From assembly GCF_947166265.1 (NCBI RefSeq), contig NZ_CAMVDO010000006.1, forward strand, positions 62,001-126,000: 64,000 nt of DNA, given 5' to 3'. The first letter of the stretch is position 1, and each line of letters opens with the position of its first letter. This document shows, piece after piece, positions 50,174-59,031 of this stretch. This DNA comes from an uncultured Fibrobacter sp. GTDB taxonomy: Bacteria; Fibrobacterota; Fibrobacteria; Fibrobacterales; Fibrobacteraceae. The notes under the pieces were generated by a model that worked only from the letters and a program-made list of their open reading frames with translations, made no database searches and was not told the DNA's origin. Both the position numbers and the translations under genes were made by a program.

Positions 50174-53100
50174 ATTTCTTTTCGATAAGTTCCAGAGCGA
50201 GTTTCTTCATTCCGTTGAAGTCCCACTTGCCCGATCCGAGCTTTGGAATCTGATCGACGTTGAATACGGCACCCGGCTGCATAAGCGGCGGAATGCCCGA
50301 CTTGCGAAGTGCACGGGAAATTTCTTCGGGATCGCCGTCCTTCACCAAAAGGACGATTCGTTCGCCCTTCGCGGAATCGGGAACGGCTGTCACGGCGAAT
50401 TCGTGTTCTCCCATAATTCCGGATTCGGCAATGCGGAACTCCACGGCGGTGAGAGAAATCATTTCGCCACCGAGCTTGGCAAAGCGGCTGTAGCGGCCGA
50501 GAATCTGTACAAAGCCATCCGGGGTAATCTTGCACTTGTCACCCGTCTTGTACCAGCGGCGACCATCGATTTCAAGGACGACGTTGTCGGTCTTTTTCTT
50601 GTCCTTGAGGTAGCCTTTCATCACCTGAGGCCCGGTAACCACCAACATGCCTTCTTCGCCGTTGGCCAAGAATTCGTTAGTCTCGGGGTCGATGATTGCG
50701 CACACAGAACCCGGCACCGACATGCCGATGCTCGAGGTATCGCTGCATTTTTCCATGGTCAAGAAATCGTCCAGCAGTACGTTCGGGGCGTTGAGGGTTG
50801 CAAGTGGTGTAAGTTCGGTGCACCCATAGCCTTCGTAAACATCCTTGCCGAACTTGAGCTTGAAGGTCTCGCGCATTTCGGGGCGGAGCTTTTCGGCGCC
50901 TGCGATAATGTAGCGCAGAGAATCCAAGCACATGGGGTGAACCCAGCGGTTAATGGCAATGGCGCGCAGGAATGTGGGCGTACCCATCATGATGGTGGTC
51001 TTGTACTGGGCGCACACGCGGGCAAGCGTCTTGATGTCCGTCGGATCAGGGCAGAGCACCATAGGCACACCGTCCAAAAGCGGCATCATATAAGTCATGG
51101 TAAAACCGAACGAATGGAACAGCGGGAGTAACGATGTCATTACGTCGGTACGACGAAGCTTGATAATGTGGTCGCCTTGCTGGGCATTCGAAATCACGTT
51201 CTTGTGGGTGAGTTCAACACCCTTCGGCGTACCTTCGGACCCCGAACTGAAGAGGATGACGGCGTCGTCGTTCAGGTTTGCCGAAGTAAACCACAAGCGG
51301 CGCAGAATCGCAGCCGGACAGAAATGGATGATGAATGCCGAAACAAAGCGGCAGATGGTAGACATCTTGGCTTCTTCTTCGTCCAGGTAAATCATCTGGC
51401 ACTTGTCGGCGATTTGTGCGAAGGCGGCGTTCTTTCCGCAGAGCTTGTCGAAGAAGGCGTGTGTCGTGACGACGGTGGTGAGGTCGGCTTTTTCGATGCA
51501 GCCCAAAATCGTGTCGACCGGGGCGGAGTAGTTCAGGTTCACCGTCGTCTTGCCGGTGCCGAGAATCGACATAATGCCAAGGGCCGCATCGCGGCTGGTG
51601 GGGAGCATAAAGCCCACGTGGCAGTCGTTTTTAGCGGCAGACTTGATGATTTTGCCGAAATAGTGGCACAGGCGAATCATGCCGTAGCCGTTCACGTGGT
51701 TGCCTGCCGGGTCAATCAAAATGACGCGGGAACGGCGCTTGCGCATGGCCTTGAACCACAGCGGAACAATGGAAGCGGAACAGTCCATGGCGGCGTTCCA
51801 GATGTCGGTGTCCAGAAGTTCGAGGTCGTGGCGGATATCCTTTTCGGTGGCGCTTGTCGGGAGTGGTTTCGAAAAACCGACGCTGATGACGCGGTTGAAG
51901 GACTGCGGACGGTTCACGCATTCGCTTGCGTGGCTGTAGCGGCTGCCCCAGAGCCCCTGGATGTAGAACGGAATGATCTGGGCTTCGGTGCCTTCGATAG
52001 CCTTGGAGTAGTCGAGCGAGAAGGTGGATACGAACGGGGTCTTGGAGACTTCGCCTTCGGGGAAGATGACGACCGCTTCTCCGTTCAGGAGCGCCTTGTG
52101 GATTTCTTCCATGGCGGGTGCCGGGTCGCGGCGGTTGATGCTAATTAGGAACTTGCCGTGGAAAAGCCAGCGCTGGTACCAGTCGGCAAAGGTGTTGCGG
52201 TTGCTTGCAATGCGGAGTGGTCTAGGAGATGCAATCTGGAGAACTGCCCAGTCGATAAAGCTGAAGTGCGGACCCACGAGAAGTACCGGACCGCTTTCGG
52301 GAATGTTCTGGACGCCCATCACCTTGACGCGATAGCGGAACACGAAGGCGAATGCAAAACGGAGTGCTGCGCGCAAAAGGGCCATCGGGTTGTTCTTGAG
52401 GTTTGCGATAAAGCAAATCGCAAGAATGACCGCGAGAATCATGAAACAGTAGTCGAGCGTAATCGGCGTAAAGATAAGGAGCAATGTCTGACCACCCATG
52501 ATGAGTACGAGAACGGCCATCTGGATGCAGTTTGCAACAGCGTGGATGCGGCCTGCCGTATCGGGGCGGGTGTAGCTCTGAATGACGGTTCGCAAGATGA
52601 CGAATGCGCAGCCGGCGCTCCAGCCGATGATACCGTAAAGGATTGCCTGCAACCAGGCGTTATGCACGAACGGGAGGGCGAACATGGTGATGGCGGATGC
52701 TGCCGCAGCAAACGGGATGAGGCCGGTTTCGACGAAGCCCTTCGATGCCTTGCTAGCCGAGAACGCTCCAATGACATAGCCGATAGTTACGATGAACATC
52801 GAAACGGGAATGACGGCGGTGTTCAGCATGTCAGTCATGTTCTGGATAAGAATCAAGAAAATCTGCGTGACTCCCCAAAAGGCGGCAAGACCAAGAATTG
52901 AAAGGCGTATAATCGGATGGCTCCAGGTGGCCGAAAAATTACGCATGGGCGAACGCATCTTGAGGTTGTCGTGCCTTTCACCGACCTTGATGCAAAAGCC
53001 TGCAATGGTTGTCACGACGCTTAGGCCTAGATAAATCCATAGGGTAAGGTCAATGCTTACGGGGGCGTCGGGTCGACCCGAGAGTCCCATGGCAAAGAAG

Positions 53101-53561
53101 GCTGCTGCAGCGGTACCGAGTACTGAAAGCGCCATGTACCAGGAGTTCACCTTCACGAGGTCTTCGCTTTCGACCATCTCTTTCATGATGCCGAGCTTGG
53201 CCGGGCTGAGCACGGCAAGGAAAATTCCATACAGGCCAAGGAGACCGTAGGCGACCCATTCGGCGCCAGCCACGTAGCAGACAACAACGGCAATCACCGA
53301 GGCAAGCATCCCCACAGAGCACCATGCCATGACGCGGCCCTTGTGAAAACGGCCTGCAAAGTAGCTCGCAGCAGGGATCATAAAGATGCTGGGCGCAAAA
53401 ATGGCCACTTGCAACAGCATGCTGCGCCACCAGAAGGCGGACCCTTCGAACGAGAACGAGAGCCATCGCTGAAAGTGGACGAACAGGCCCATTTGCACAA
53501 AAATGCTACAGAAAACAAAAATCAGGTACGCAATGGAACTCTGGTACTTGGTCAGTTTCAT
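50172..53561 (-). CDS. MFS-PlsC-acyl ligase three-domain fusion (Aas/LplT-like)
   Basis: A 1129-residue protein. Residues about 1-400 form a 12-TM MFS transporter resembling LplT, the lysophospholipid flippase. Residues about 420-620 are a PlsC acyltransferase with GPHFSFIDW (HX4D) and VIFPEGEVSKT. Residues about 650-1129 are an AMP-forming acyl-ACP/CoA ligase with VILFSSGSEGTPKGVELTHKN and WYKTGDK. Together they can import lysophospholipid and re-acylate it at the inner membrane; in E. coli LplT and Aas are separate. It is the last gene after the NSS transporter and metS. ATG placement has no strong ribosome binding site. Confidence 0.9.
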   Translation of the reverse strand: MKLTKYQSSIAYLIFVFCSIFVQMGLFVHFQRWLSFSFEGSAFWWRSMLLQVAIFAPSIFMIPAASYFAGRFHKGRVMAWCSVGMLASVIAVVVCYVAGAEWVAYGLLGLYGIFLAVLSPAKLGIMKEMVESEDLVKVNSWYMALSVLGTAAAAFFAMGLSGRPDAPVSIDLTLWIYLGLSVVTTIAGFCIKVGERHDNLKMRSPMRNFSATWSHPIIRLSILGLAAFWGVTQIFLILIQNMTDMLNTAVIPVSMFIVTIGYVIGAFSASKASKGFVETGLIPFAAAASAITMFALPFVHNAWLQAILYGIIGWSAGCAFVILRTVIQSYTRPDTAGRIHAVANCIQMAVLVLIMGGQTLLLIFTPITLDYCFMILAVILAICFIANLKNNPMALLRAALRFAFAFVFRYRVKVMGVQNIPESGPVLLVGPHFSFIDWAVLQIASPRPLRIASNRNTFADWYQRWLFHGKFLISINRRDPAPAMEEIHKALLNGEAVVIFPEGEVSKTPFVSTFSLDYSKAIEGTEAQIIPFYIQGLWGSRYSHASECVNRPQSFNRVISVGFSKPLPTSATEKDIRHDLELLDTDIWNAAMDCSASIVPLWFKAMRKRRSRVILIDPAGNHVNGYGMIRLCHYFGKIIKSAAKNDCHVGFMLPTSRDAALGIMSILGTGKTTVNLNYSAPVDTILGCIEKADLTTVVTTHAFFDKLCGKNAAFAQIADKCQMIYLDEEEAKMSTICRFVSAFIIHFCPAAILRRLWFTSANLNDDAVILFSSGSEGTPKGVELTHKNVISNAQQGDHIIKLRRTDVMTSLLPLFHSFGFTMTYMMPLLDGVPMVLCPDPTDIKTLARVCAQYKTTIMMGTPTFLRAIAINRWVHPMCLDSLRYIIAGAEKLRPEMRETFKLKFGKDVYEGYGCTELTPLATLNAPNVLLDDFLTMEKCSDTSSIGMSVPGSVCAIIDPETNEFLANGEEGMLVVTGPQVMKGYLKDKKKTDNVVLEIDGRRWYKTGDKCKITPDGFVQILGRYSRFAKLGGEMISLTAVEFRIAESGIMGEHEFAVTAVPDSAKGERIVLLVKDGDPEEISRALRKSGIPPLMQPGAVFNVDQIPKLGSGKWDFNGMKKLALELIEKK

Positions 53562-53573
53562 AAATCCTCAAAA

Positions 53574-53675
53574 CTATTTCTTCTTGAACACCTTGTAAAA
53601 GCAGAAGGTGCACATCCCGATAATGCTTGCCCACGAGAGCACCATAAAAATCAGGCCGCTAGTAGAAAATTCCAT
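53574..53675 (-). CDS. metS: MetS-like small subunit of NSS transporter (33 residues)
   Basis: A short ORF (MEFSTSGLIFMVLSWASIIG...) with GAGGAGG a few bases upstream. One TM segment fills residues 7-26, and the tail is basic (KVFKKK). It starts two bases after the NSS transporter stop. Small single-TM partners of this kind (MetS, with methionine/alanine transporter MetP) are known to sit directly behind NSS transporters. I infer the same role. It is too short for most gene finders. Confidence 0.75.
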   Translation of the reverse strand: MEFSTSGLIFMVLSWASIIGMCTFCFYKVFKKK

Positions 53676-53676
53676 G

Positions 53677-55329
53677 TTATGCCTCCTCATTGTCGGAATC
53701 GCCGACGGTCATGTTCTGCTTGTGAAGAATGGTGGTTTTTCGGGCAGGGCCGTTTTTTTTCCAGGCGTAGTAGATGGCAATGTTCAAAAGCACCACGAGG
53801 GCGAGCAGGAATCCGCGAACGCCCCAGGTAAAGCCAATCTGCGAGAATTCGCTACCGAGGAATGTGACCTTGGCGTCGGCCGGAACGTTGCTTAACAGAA
53901 GTACGCCCATGCCATCGTGAATAATCCAGGCGACCAGCACGACTGCCAGGTAAATCGGGCACACGTACATAATGATCGGCCTAAAGAATCGGGGGAGTTT
54001 CAAGGCGGCACCGTCGTTCATCAAGGCGAAAGCTTCGCATTCCGGCTTGCCGTCTTCGCCAATCACGTCGGATTTGCGGCGACCGAGTACGAACGAGAAA
54101 ATGAACGCCTGAATCGTGCCGAGAACCACGAGCAAGAAGCTTCCGCCCCAGAAGTCGAGCTCATCGACCGCGCCTGCGGCAAGGCCGAAAATACCCACAA
54201 GGCCTCCCAAGAAGGTCACGGTACCGGTGGCGGTAATGGAGCCCTTGCGGCTAAACTTCAGGTCGTCTTCGCAGAAACTGATCAGCGGCTGGATAATCGA
54301 AATGGCGCTAGTGACGCCCGCGATAAAGAGCATTGCAAACCACAGCGTCTGGAAGAATCCGCCGAACGGCAGCTGGCCGAACACGAACGGCATAGTCTGG
54401 AAGCCGAGGCCGAAGGTGCCGAGTTTTGCACATTCTTCAATGTTGTTGCCGGCAATGAGTACGGCCATCGGAATCACGATGGTACCACCAAGAATGATTT
54501 CGGCAAAGCCGTTGGTGGCGCCCGCAGTCAAAGACGAAAGCACCAGGTCTTCCTTGGGCTTCAGGTAGCTTGCGTAGCAGAAGACGATGCCCATACCGAG
54601 GCTCATGGTAAAGAACACCTGGCCGGAGGCGGCAAGCCAAACGGCGGGGTTAAGAATTTCGGAAAGGTTCGGGTTCCACACGAAGGCAAGACCCTTACCG
54701 ATGTCGGTAATCGTAAGTACGCGCACCACGAGGATAATGCCCATGATCAAGAGAATCGGCATGGTAATCTTGTTCACGCGCTCGATGCCCTTGCGCACGC
54801 CGAACGAAAGGAGTCCCATGTTGCAGGCGAAGGTGAGCAAGAAGAAGAGGATGGCTGCCGGAACCGGGCCAATCTTGGTGTTCAGCATGATGTAGTTGCC
54901 GAAGAATTCCTTCATCGGTTCGTAACCGCCGGCGACGACTTCCATCAGTTTGCCCGTGGCGGAGTAGTAGGTAAACGCCAGAATCCAGGACTGGATAAAG
55001 ATGTAATAGAAGCTGATGAACAGGGGCGGGAGAAGACCGAGCGAACCGAGGTGCTTTGCCCAGGGCTTTTTGTTCAGAATATAGTGGAATCCACCCGGAG
55101 CGGTGCCGTGGTGCTTATTGCCGGCTGCGCGACCCAGAGTCCATTCCATCCAAGAAAGAGGAATGCCCAGGAGCAGGAAGGCGATGAGGTATGGAATAAT
55201 GAATGCGCCGCCACCGTTTGTGGCTGCCTGTACCGGAAAACGCAAAAAGTTGCCAAGTCCGACGGCGGAACCTGCGACTGCAAGGATAACGCCAAGTTTC
55301 GAACCCCAGTTGTCTCTAGAGTTTTTCAT
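53677..55329 (-). CDS. NSS-family sodium-dependent amino-acid transporter
   Basis: A 550-residue protein with about twelve TM segments. The N-terminus WGSKLGVILAVAGSAVGLGNFLRFPVQAATNGGGAFIIPY is the signature of the neurotransmitter:sodium symporter family (LeuT fold, TM1 with the sodium and substrate sites). A long C-terminal region after about residue 440 has two or more further TM segments. With the MetS-like subunit next to it, methionine or alanine uptake is the best guess. It heads the group metS - acyltransferase fusion. Confidence 0.93.
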   Translation of the reverse strand: MKNSRDNWGSKLGVILAVAGSAVGLGNFLRFPVQAATNGGGAFIIPYLIAFLLLGIPLSWMEWTLGRAAGNKHHGTAPGGFHYILNKKPWAKHLGSLGLLPPLFISFYYIFIQSWILAFTYYSATGKLMEVVAGGYEPMKEFFGNYIMLNTKIGPVPAAILFFLLTFACNMGLLSFGVRKGIERVNKITMPILLIMGIILVVRVLTITDIGKGLAFVWNPNLSEILNPAVWLAASGQVFFTMSLGMGIVFCYASYLKPKEDLVLSSLTAGATNGFAEIILGGTIVIPMAVLIAGNNIEECAKLGTFGLGFQTMPFVFGQLPFGGFFQTLWFAMLFIAGVTSAISIIQPLISFCEDDLKFSRKGSITATGTVTFLGGLVGIFGLAAGAVDELDFWGGSFLLVVLGTIQAFIFSFVLGRRKSDVIGEDGKPECEAFALMNDGAALKLPRFFRPIIMYVCPIYLAVVLVAWIIHDGMGVLLLSNVPADAKVTFLGSEFSQIGFTWGVRGFLLALVVLLNIAIYYAWKKNGPARKTTILHKQNMTVGDSDNEEA

Positions 55330-55370
55330 TTTCTTATTCCTTTAAAAATTTGCGGGGGAAAATTTAGCAT

Positions 55371-55976
55371 TTAGTTCTTGGATGCAATTCCCTTGAGAGC
55401 CTCTTCCATATATTTGCCGAAAAGTTTGGAGATGTTTTCTGCCGTAGTTCTCGGTTCACGGTCGTTCATGCTCATTTTTTGGTCGAATATCTTTTCCCAA
55501 AGGGCTTCTTCGCTATTCGTGCTCTTGAAGGTCAGCTGGAGGGCGAGGTGGGCATATTGGCTGCTGCCTTCGTCCACTTCTTCGATAGCGACAATGTTTC
55601 CGAGGAACTCATAGTCGGGCTTGCCGTTAGGTTTGGTCTCGACGGATTTGAACAGTTCGCTCTTGTTCAGGTACTCGCTTGCGACTTGAGTCATCATCTG
55701 TTCGGGGCGGCTAGCCCACAGGTCCAGGTCGTAGAACATGAAGTCGTAGGCGGATTCGCGGTAGACGATGTTTGCACGCTGGTAGGCGGGCTCGATGGTG
55801 AACTTGCGCACTTGCAGGCGCTTGTCCTTGAAAGTGCCGGATGACGGCATCTGAACGTTTTCGACCGCGAGGGTGTAGTAGCGCGTGGGCTCCGTATCAC
55901 CGCCGCCGAGGCATGCCGTGAGAGATAGTGCGAAACAGCATAAAATTGATGCGAGAAAAATGGATCTATAATTCAT
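55371..55976 (-). CDS. PqiC/YmbA-like ABC-transport auxiliary lipoprotein
   Basis: A 201-residue lipoprotein with lipobox LTAC (Cys22). The segment RYYTLAVENV (start of the family's core), then LQVRKFTIEPAYQRANIVYRESAYDFMFYDLDLWASRPEQM, fits the PqiC-like auxiliary lipoproteins that work with Mce/ABC lipid transporters. It lies in the direction of mlaE-mlaF-mlaD, 160 bases beyond mlaD across a GC-rich spacer. I infer that it completes the lipid-transport system at the outer membrane. No MlaC- or MlaA-like gene is visible. Confidence 0.82.
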   Translation of the reverse strand: MNYRSIFLASILCCFALSLTACLGGGDTEPTRYYTLAVENVQMPSSGTFKDKRLQVRKFTIEPAYQRANIVYRESAYDFMFYDLDLWASRPEQMMTQVASEYLNKSELFKSVETKPNGKPDYEFLGNIVAIEEVDEGSSQYAHLALQLTFKSTNSEEALWEKIFDQKMSMNDREPRTTAENISKLFGKYMEEALKGIASKN

Positions 55977-56136
55977 TATACAATCCTTTCGTCAAAAAAT
56001 GAAAGCGTGGCCGGGCGGGGGAGGGGTGCAGGGGAGTGGGGCTGGCGGCCTTCGCAACTATGAGCGCGGGCCCCCTCCCCGCTAGATGCATTAAACTTAT
56101 TTATCATAATTGTTTTTTCTTCTTTTTTTCAAAAAA
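55977..56136. repeat. GC-rich inverted repeat and G-tract spacer between mlaD and the lipoprotein
   Basis: About 56005-56092 is far richer in G and C than its surroundings. On the plus strand four or more G-runs (GGG, GGGGG, GGGG, GGGG, GGGG within 56013-56041) form a classic G-quadruplex motif. GCGGGGGAGGGG can pair back to CCCCCTCCCCGC at 56080-56092. There is no ORF. The mRNA from mlaD to the lipoprotein would carry the C-rich copy. Confidence 0.65.
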
Positions 56137-57084
56137 CTACTTCCTCCGGCTCTTGTTTTCTGAACGAATCAGTACCGACGGATTGTTCTTGATTTTCTGT
56201 GTAAATTCTTCGAGGTTTTCAAGTACGGCGTTGAGTTCCACGACGGCATCCCCGACCTGATCCTGGTTCTTGTAAACCACCTGGTCGAGCCGCTGCGTGA
56301 GCTGGTTGACAGATTCCATCGCTTGCGTAAGGTTCTCGTTCATCGCCTTCGTGTCGATTGCGTCGAGCTTTTCCTTGAGAATGTCGAGGTTTTCGCCCGC
56401 CTTGGAGGCGATTTTCGCATCTTCGATTTCGGCAAGAACGTTTTTCATCGAAGAAGCCGCGCTAGAAATGTTGTTTATGGGTGTGTAGAGGTCCTGCGAC
56501 ATCTTGTTCAGCCGCAGGGTCAGCTTGTTCAGGTTTTCAGTTGCGCCTTCAAAGTTTTTGATGGCGTTGCTGATGTTTTCGGTATTTTCTGCCGAGAATA
56601 CATGGTTCAGGTTGGTGACCAAGGAGTCGACATGTCCTACGATGGAGCTTGCCTGCGAGGCGATTCCGTCAAGCGAAGATTCTTCTGCTGGTATAAAGCC
56701 GCCTTCCGGAACATCGGGTTCGTCGAACTTCCCGCCCGAAAGAACAATCTGCTTTTCACCCGTCAGGGAAATCCCGTGAGTCATGCCTGCGCGTGTTCCC
56801 CTCTTGATGGGGGTTCCCTTGTCGACACGGAAACGCACGACGACCTGGTTCAGGTTTGTAGAGTCGATGTGTATGTCTGTTACGCTACCGACCTTGATGC
56901 CGTTCAGCATCACATGCGCTTCGCCATATAGGCCGATGACCGACTTGTTGAAAATGGTATAGTAGTTGTCGTACTCCCGTGTCAGGTAGCTCGAAAGCAC
57001 GTAGCCCAGAAATACAAGGATGAGAACCCCGCAAAAAAGCATGAATGCGCCGATTCTGATGCGCTCTCTTCGTGTGGTTTCCAT
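56137..57084 (-). CDS. mlaD: MlaD/MCE-family substrate-binding protein
   Basis: A 315-residue protein with one N-terminal TM (about 11-30) and an MCE domain (about 40-125; YTIFNKSVIGLYGEAHVMLNGIKVGSV... ISLTGEKQIVLSGG). The rest is a long helical, coiled region with evenly spaced hydrophobic positions (LVTNLNHVF, LTLRLNKMS, LTQRLDQV), longer than E. coli MlaD. MCE proteins form hexameric pores or tubes that carry lipids across the periplasm. The gene follows mlaF by 12 bases. Confidence 0.9.
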   Translation of the reverse strand: METTRRERIRIGAFMLFCGVLILVFLGYVLSSYLTREYDNYYTIFNKSVIGLYGEAHVMLNGIKVGSVTDIHIDSTNLNQVVVRFRVDKGTPIKRGTRAGMTHGISLTGEKQIVLSGGKFDEPDVPEGGFIPAEESSLDGIASQASSIVGHVDSLVTNLNHVFSAENTENISNAIKNFEGATENLNKLTLRLNKMSQDLYTPINNISSAASSMKNVLAEIEDAKIASKAGENLDILKEKLDAIDTKAMNENLTQAMESVNQLTQRLDQVVYKNQDQVGDAVVELNAVLENLEEFTQKIKNNPSVLIRSENKSRRK

Positions 57085-57096
57085 AGTTACTCCGAA

Positions 57097-57882
57097 TCAG
57101 TCGATAAAGTCAAAGTGGTAATATTCGTTGTTGTCAGGCTCTTTGGGACATTCTCTGTTAAAGAAAGTCTTCAAAATGGGGTCTTCGCTTTCCAGACCTT
57201 GCTTGAGAGTCCCGTCCATATACACGTAGCCGTTTTCAAGGTAAATGAAACGGTCGCAGATAATCTTGATGCTTTCGAGTTCGTGGCTTACGATAACCAT
57301 CGAAATGCCCAGCGTATCGCGAAGTTCTAGCAGAAGTTCGTCTAGCGAGCGGGCGGTCAACGGGTCAAGGCCGGTTGAGGGTTCGTCGCAGAACAGGAGT
57401 TCTGGCTTTAAGGCAATTGCGCGGGCGAGGGCCGCTCGTCTTTGCATACCGCCCGAAAGTTCCGACGGGTACTTGTGGAACGCATGTAGCAGGTGGACCT
57501 TTTCGAGTCTGTCTGCGACAATGGCTTCCATCTGGCTCTTGGGCATGTAGGGCATACTGCGGATAAGCGGAAGCATTGCGTTTTCGGCAACGGTCAGGTC
57601 CGAAAGGAGAGCGCCGTTCTGGAACAGGACTCCGGTACGCATACGGGTGGTGTAGTCAAGTCCACTCTTGGCAGGGAAAGTTTTCCCGAAGTAGGTGATG
57701 GTTCCGCTTTCGGCCTTGTAAAGCTTGAGGATGTTGTTCATGAGGGTTGACTTGCCACAGCCCGAACTTCCAAGAATCATGCGAATTTCGCCCCTTCTAA
57801 CGTCGAAGGAAATATCGTGCAGGACAGTCTTTCCCTTGTAACCGGCTTTTAGGTGATCTACTTTGAGTGTAATGTCTTCCAT
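57097..57882 (-). CDS. mlaF: MlaF-like ABC ATP-binding protein
   Basis: The 261-residue ATPase starts at the ATG behind GGAG (MEDITLKVDHLKAGY); an upstream extension would overlap mlaE. Walker A is GSSGCGKST, the Q-loop lies in GVLFQNGAL, the signature is LSGGMQRRAALARA, and Walker B is LLFCDEPSTGLDP, followed by the switch His in VIVSHE. The GVLFQxGALxxxLTVxEN form is specific to Mla/Ttg2A-type ATPases. It sits between mlaE and mlaD. Confidence 0.94.
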   Translation of the reverse strand: MEDITLKVDHLKAGYKGKTVLHDISFDVRRGEIRMILGSSGCGKSTLMNNILKLYKAESGTITYFGKTFPAKSGLDYTTRMRTGVLFQNGALLSDLTVAENAMLPLIRSMPYMPKSQMEAIVADRLEKVHLLHAFHKYPSELSGGMQRRAALARAIALKPELLFCDEPSTGLDPLTARSLDELLLELRDTLGISMVIVSHELESIKIICDRFIYLENGYVYMDGTLKQGLESEDPILKTFFNRECPKEPDNNEYYHFDFID

Positions 57883-57889
57883 GTTTCTC

Positions 57890-58951
57890 CTAGTAGAATG
57901 CGAAACTGAACGCGCAGTCGGCGACAATGATGCTGGAAATCGAAATGACGACGCTAGAAGTTGTCGCTTGGCCGACTGCTTCGGCGCCACCGGTCGCGTT
58001 CATCCCCCTATTGCATGCAATCAGCGTGACAAGCCAACCGAATACGATGGACTTGATCGTGCTTTTTAGGAACAGTAGGGGCGGAATGCCTTCGCGAATT
58101 TCTTGCATGTAGTTCATGAACGTGATGTCGAAGAAGAAAAATGCGATAACGAAACCGGCGAGGCAACCGGCGATGGCAGAACAGAACGAAAGAATCGGTG
58201 TGCAGATAGTCATGGCGACAAAACGCGGAACTACCAGGTATTGTACCGGCGAAATGGCCATGGTCTTGATGGCCTTGATCTCTTCGCAGACGGACATGTT
58301 CGCAATTTCCGCGGCGATAGAGCTGCCCGAGCGCCCTGCCAAGATAATGGTCGTGAGAAGGGGGCTGATTTCTGCGAAGATGAGATATCCCAGTCCCGAG
58401 GCGAGGTAGGAACCGCCACCGACAGCCTTAAGCATAAAGGAGCTCTGGAGTGCCATGGTAAAGCAGATAAGACCCACCATCAAAAAGCAGATGCCCATGG
58501 CTTCGGCGCCAAGGCGGTAAATTTGCTTTGCGTTACCGCCGAACTTGCTTTTCGCCTTGTCAAAACGTCCGTAAATGGTCCAGTAGACGCATGTGTTCAA
58601 GAGAATGAAAATCTTTGCGACACTGACTGCCGCAACAATTGTCTTTTCTCCAAGGTCTTCGAGGAAGTTTTTCTTGACTTTGACTTTTACGGGGACTTTC
58701 TGCTTTTTAAGGTGTTGCAGGTGCGTCTTGATATCATTGTTAAAGTGGGCGAGCGTAAGCTTGTTCCCGGTCTTTTCGCTAGTTTCTGCAAGAAGTGCGA
58801 AAAAGGCGTCTCCGCTGTAGTCCATGTAGGTCAAGTTAGAACCATCTACGCAAAGTTCGCCTGCGTTGAGCTGCTTTATGCAATCGTACAGCAAATTTTT
58901 GCTGTTGGCCGCAGTCAGTTTTTCGGGAAGTGTGATGGTCTTTCTTTCCAT
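57890..58951 (-). CDS. mlaE: MlaE-like permease with N-terminal STAS domain
   Basis: A 353-residue protein. Residues about 1-90 look like a STAS domain (ITLPEKLTAANSKNLL...ELCVDGSNLTYMDYSGDAFFALL), the same fold as MlaB. Residues about 100-353 are a MlaE permease with four to five TM segments and the GRSGSSIAAEIANMSVCEEIKAIKTMAISP coupling region. So MlaB and MlaE are fused. It is the first gene of the Mla-type operon. TAAATTTA on the minus strand lies seven bases before the ATG. Confidence 0.92.
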   Translation of the reverse strand: MERKTITLPEKLTAANSKNLLYDCIKQLNAGELCVDGSNLTYMDYSGDAFFALLAETSEKTGNKLTLAHFNNDIKTHLQHLKKQKVPVKVKVKKNFLEDLGEKTIVAAVSVAKIFILLNTCVYWTIYGRFDKAKSKFGGNAKQIYRLGAEAMGICFLMVGLICFTMALQSSFMLKAVGGGSYLASGLGYLIFAEISPLLTTIILAGRSGSSIAAEIANMSVCEEIKAIKTMAISPVQYLVVPRFVAMTICTPILSFCSAIAGCLAGFVIAFFFFDITFMNYMQEIREGIPPLLFLKSTIKSIVFGWLVTLIACNRGMNATGGAEAVGQATTSSVVISISSIIVADCAFSFAFY

Positions 58952-58958
58952 ATAGGTG

Positions 58959-58966
58959 TAAATTTA
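58959..58966 (-). promoter_or_regulatory. Candidate -7 box TAAATTTA of the mla operon
   Basis: TAAATTTA on the minus strand within TTTCTAAATTTACACC, seven bases before the mlaE ATG. Confidence 0.45.
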
Positions 58967-59000
58967 GAAAAATAAGAAAAAAATTACATTGCGGATTTTA

Positions 59001-59008
59001 TAATTTTA
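59001..59008 (+). promoter_or_regulatory. Candidate -7 box TAATTTTA of the helicase gene
   Basis: TAATTTTAGG directly precedes a five-codon ORF that lies just before the helicase start. Confidence 0.45.
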
Positions 59009-59010
59009 GG

Positions 59011-59028
59011 ATGAACAGCGATAAATAG
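59011..59028 (+). other. Five-codon upstream ORF (M-N-S-D-K-stop)
   Basis: ATGAACAGCGATAAATAG follows the promoter box with two G between. The helicase ATG comes three bases after its stop. In this genome many true starts lie at this distance from the box, so the mini-ORF may be translated and couple to the helicase gene. There is no direct evidence of translation. Confidence 0.35.
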
Positions 59029-59031
59029 ATA

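Noticed and set aside
53917-55374. A 485-codon open frame antisense to the NSS transporter
   Set aside because: Composition is that of a shadow frame; the transporter on the other strand is unmistakable.
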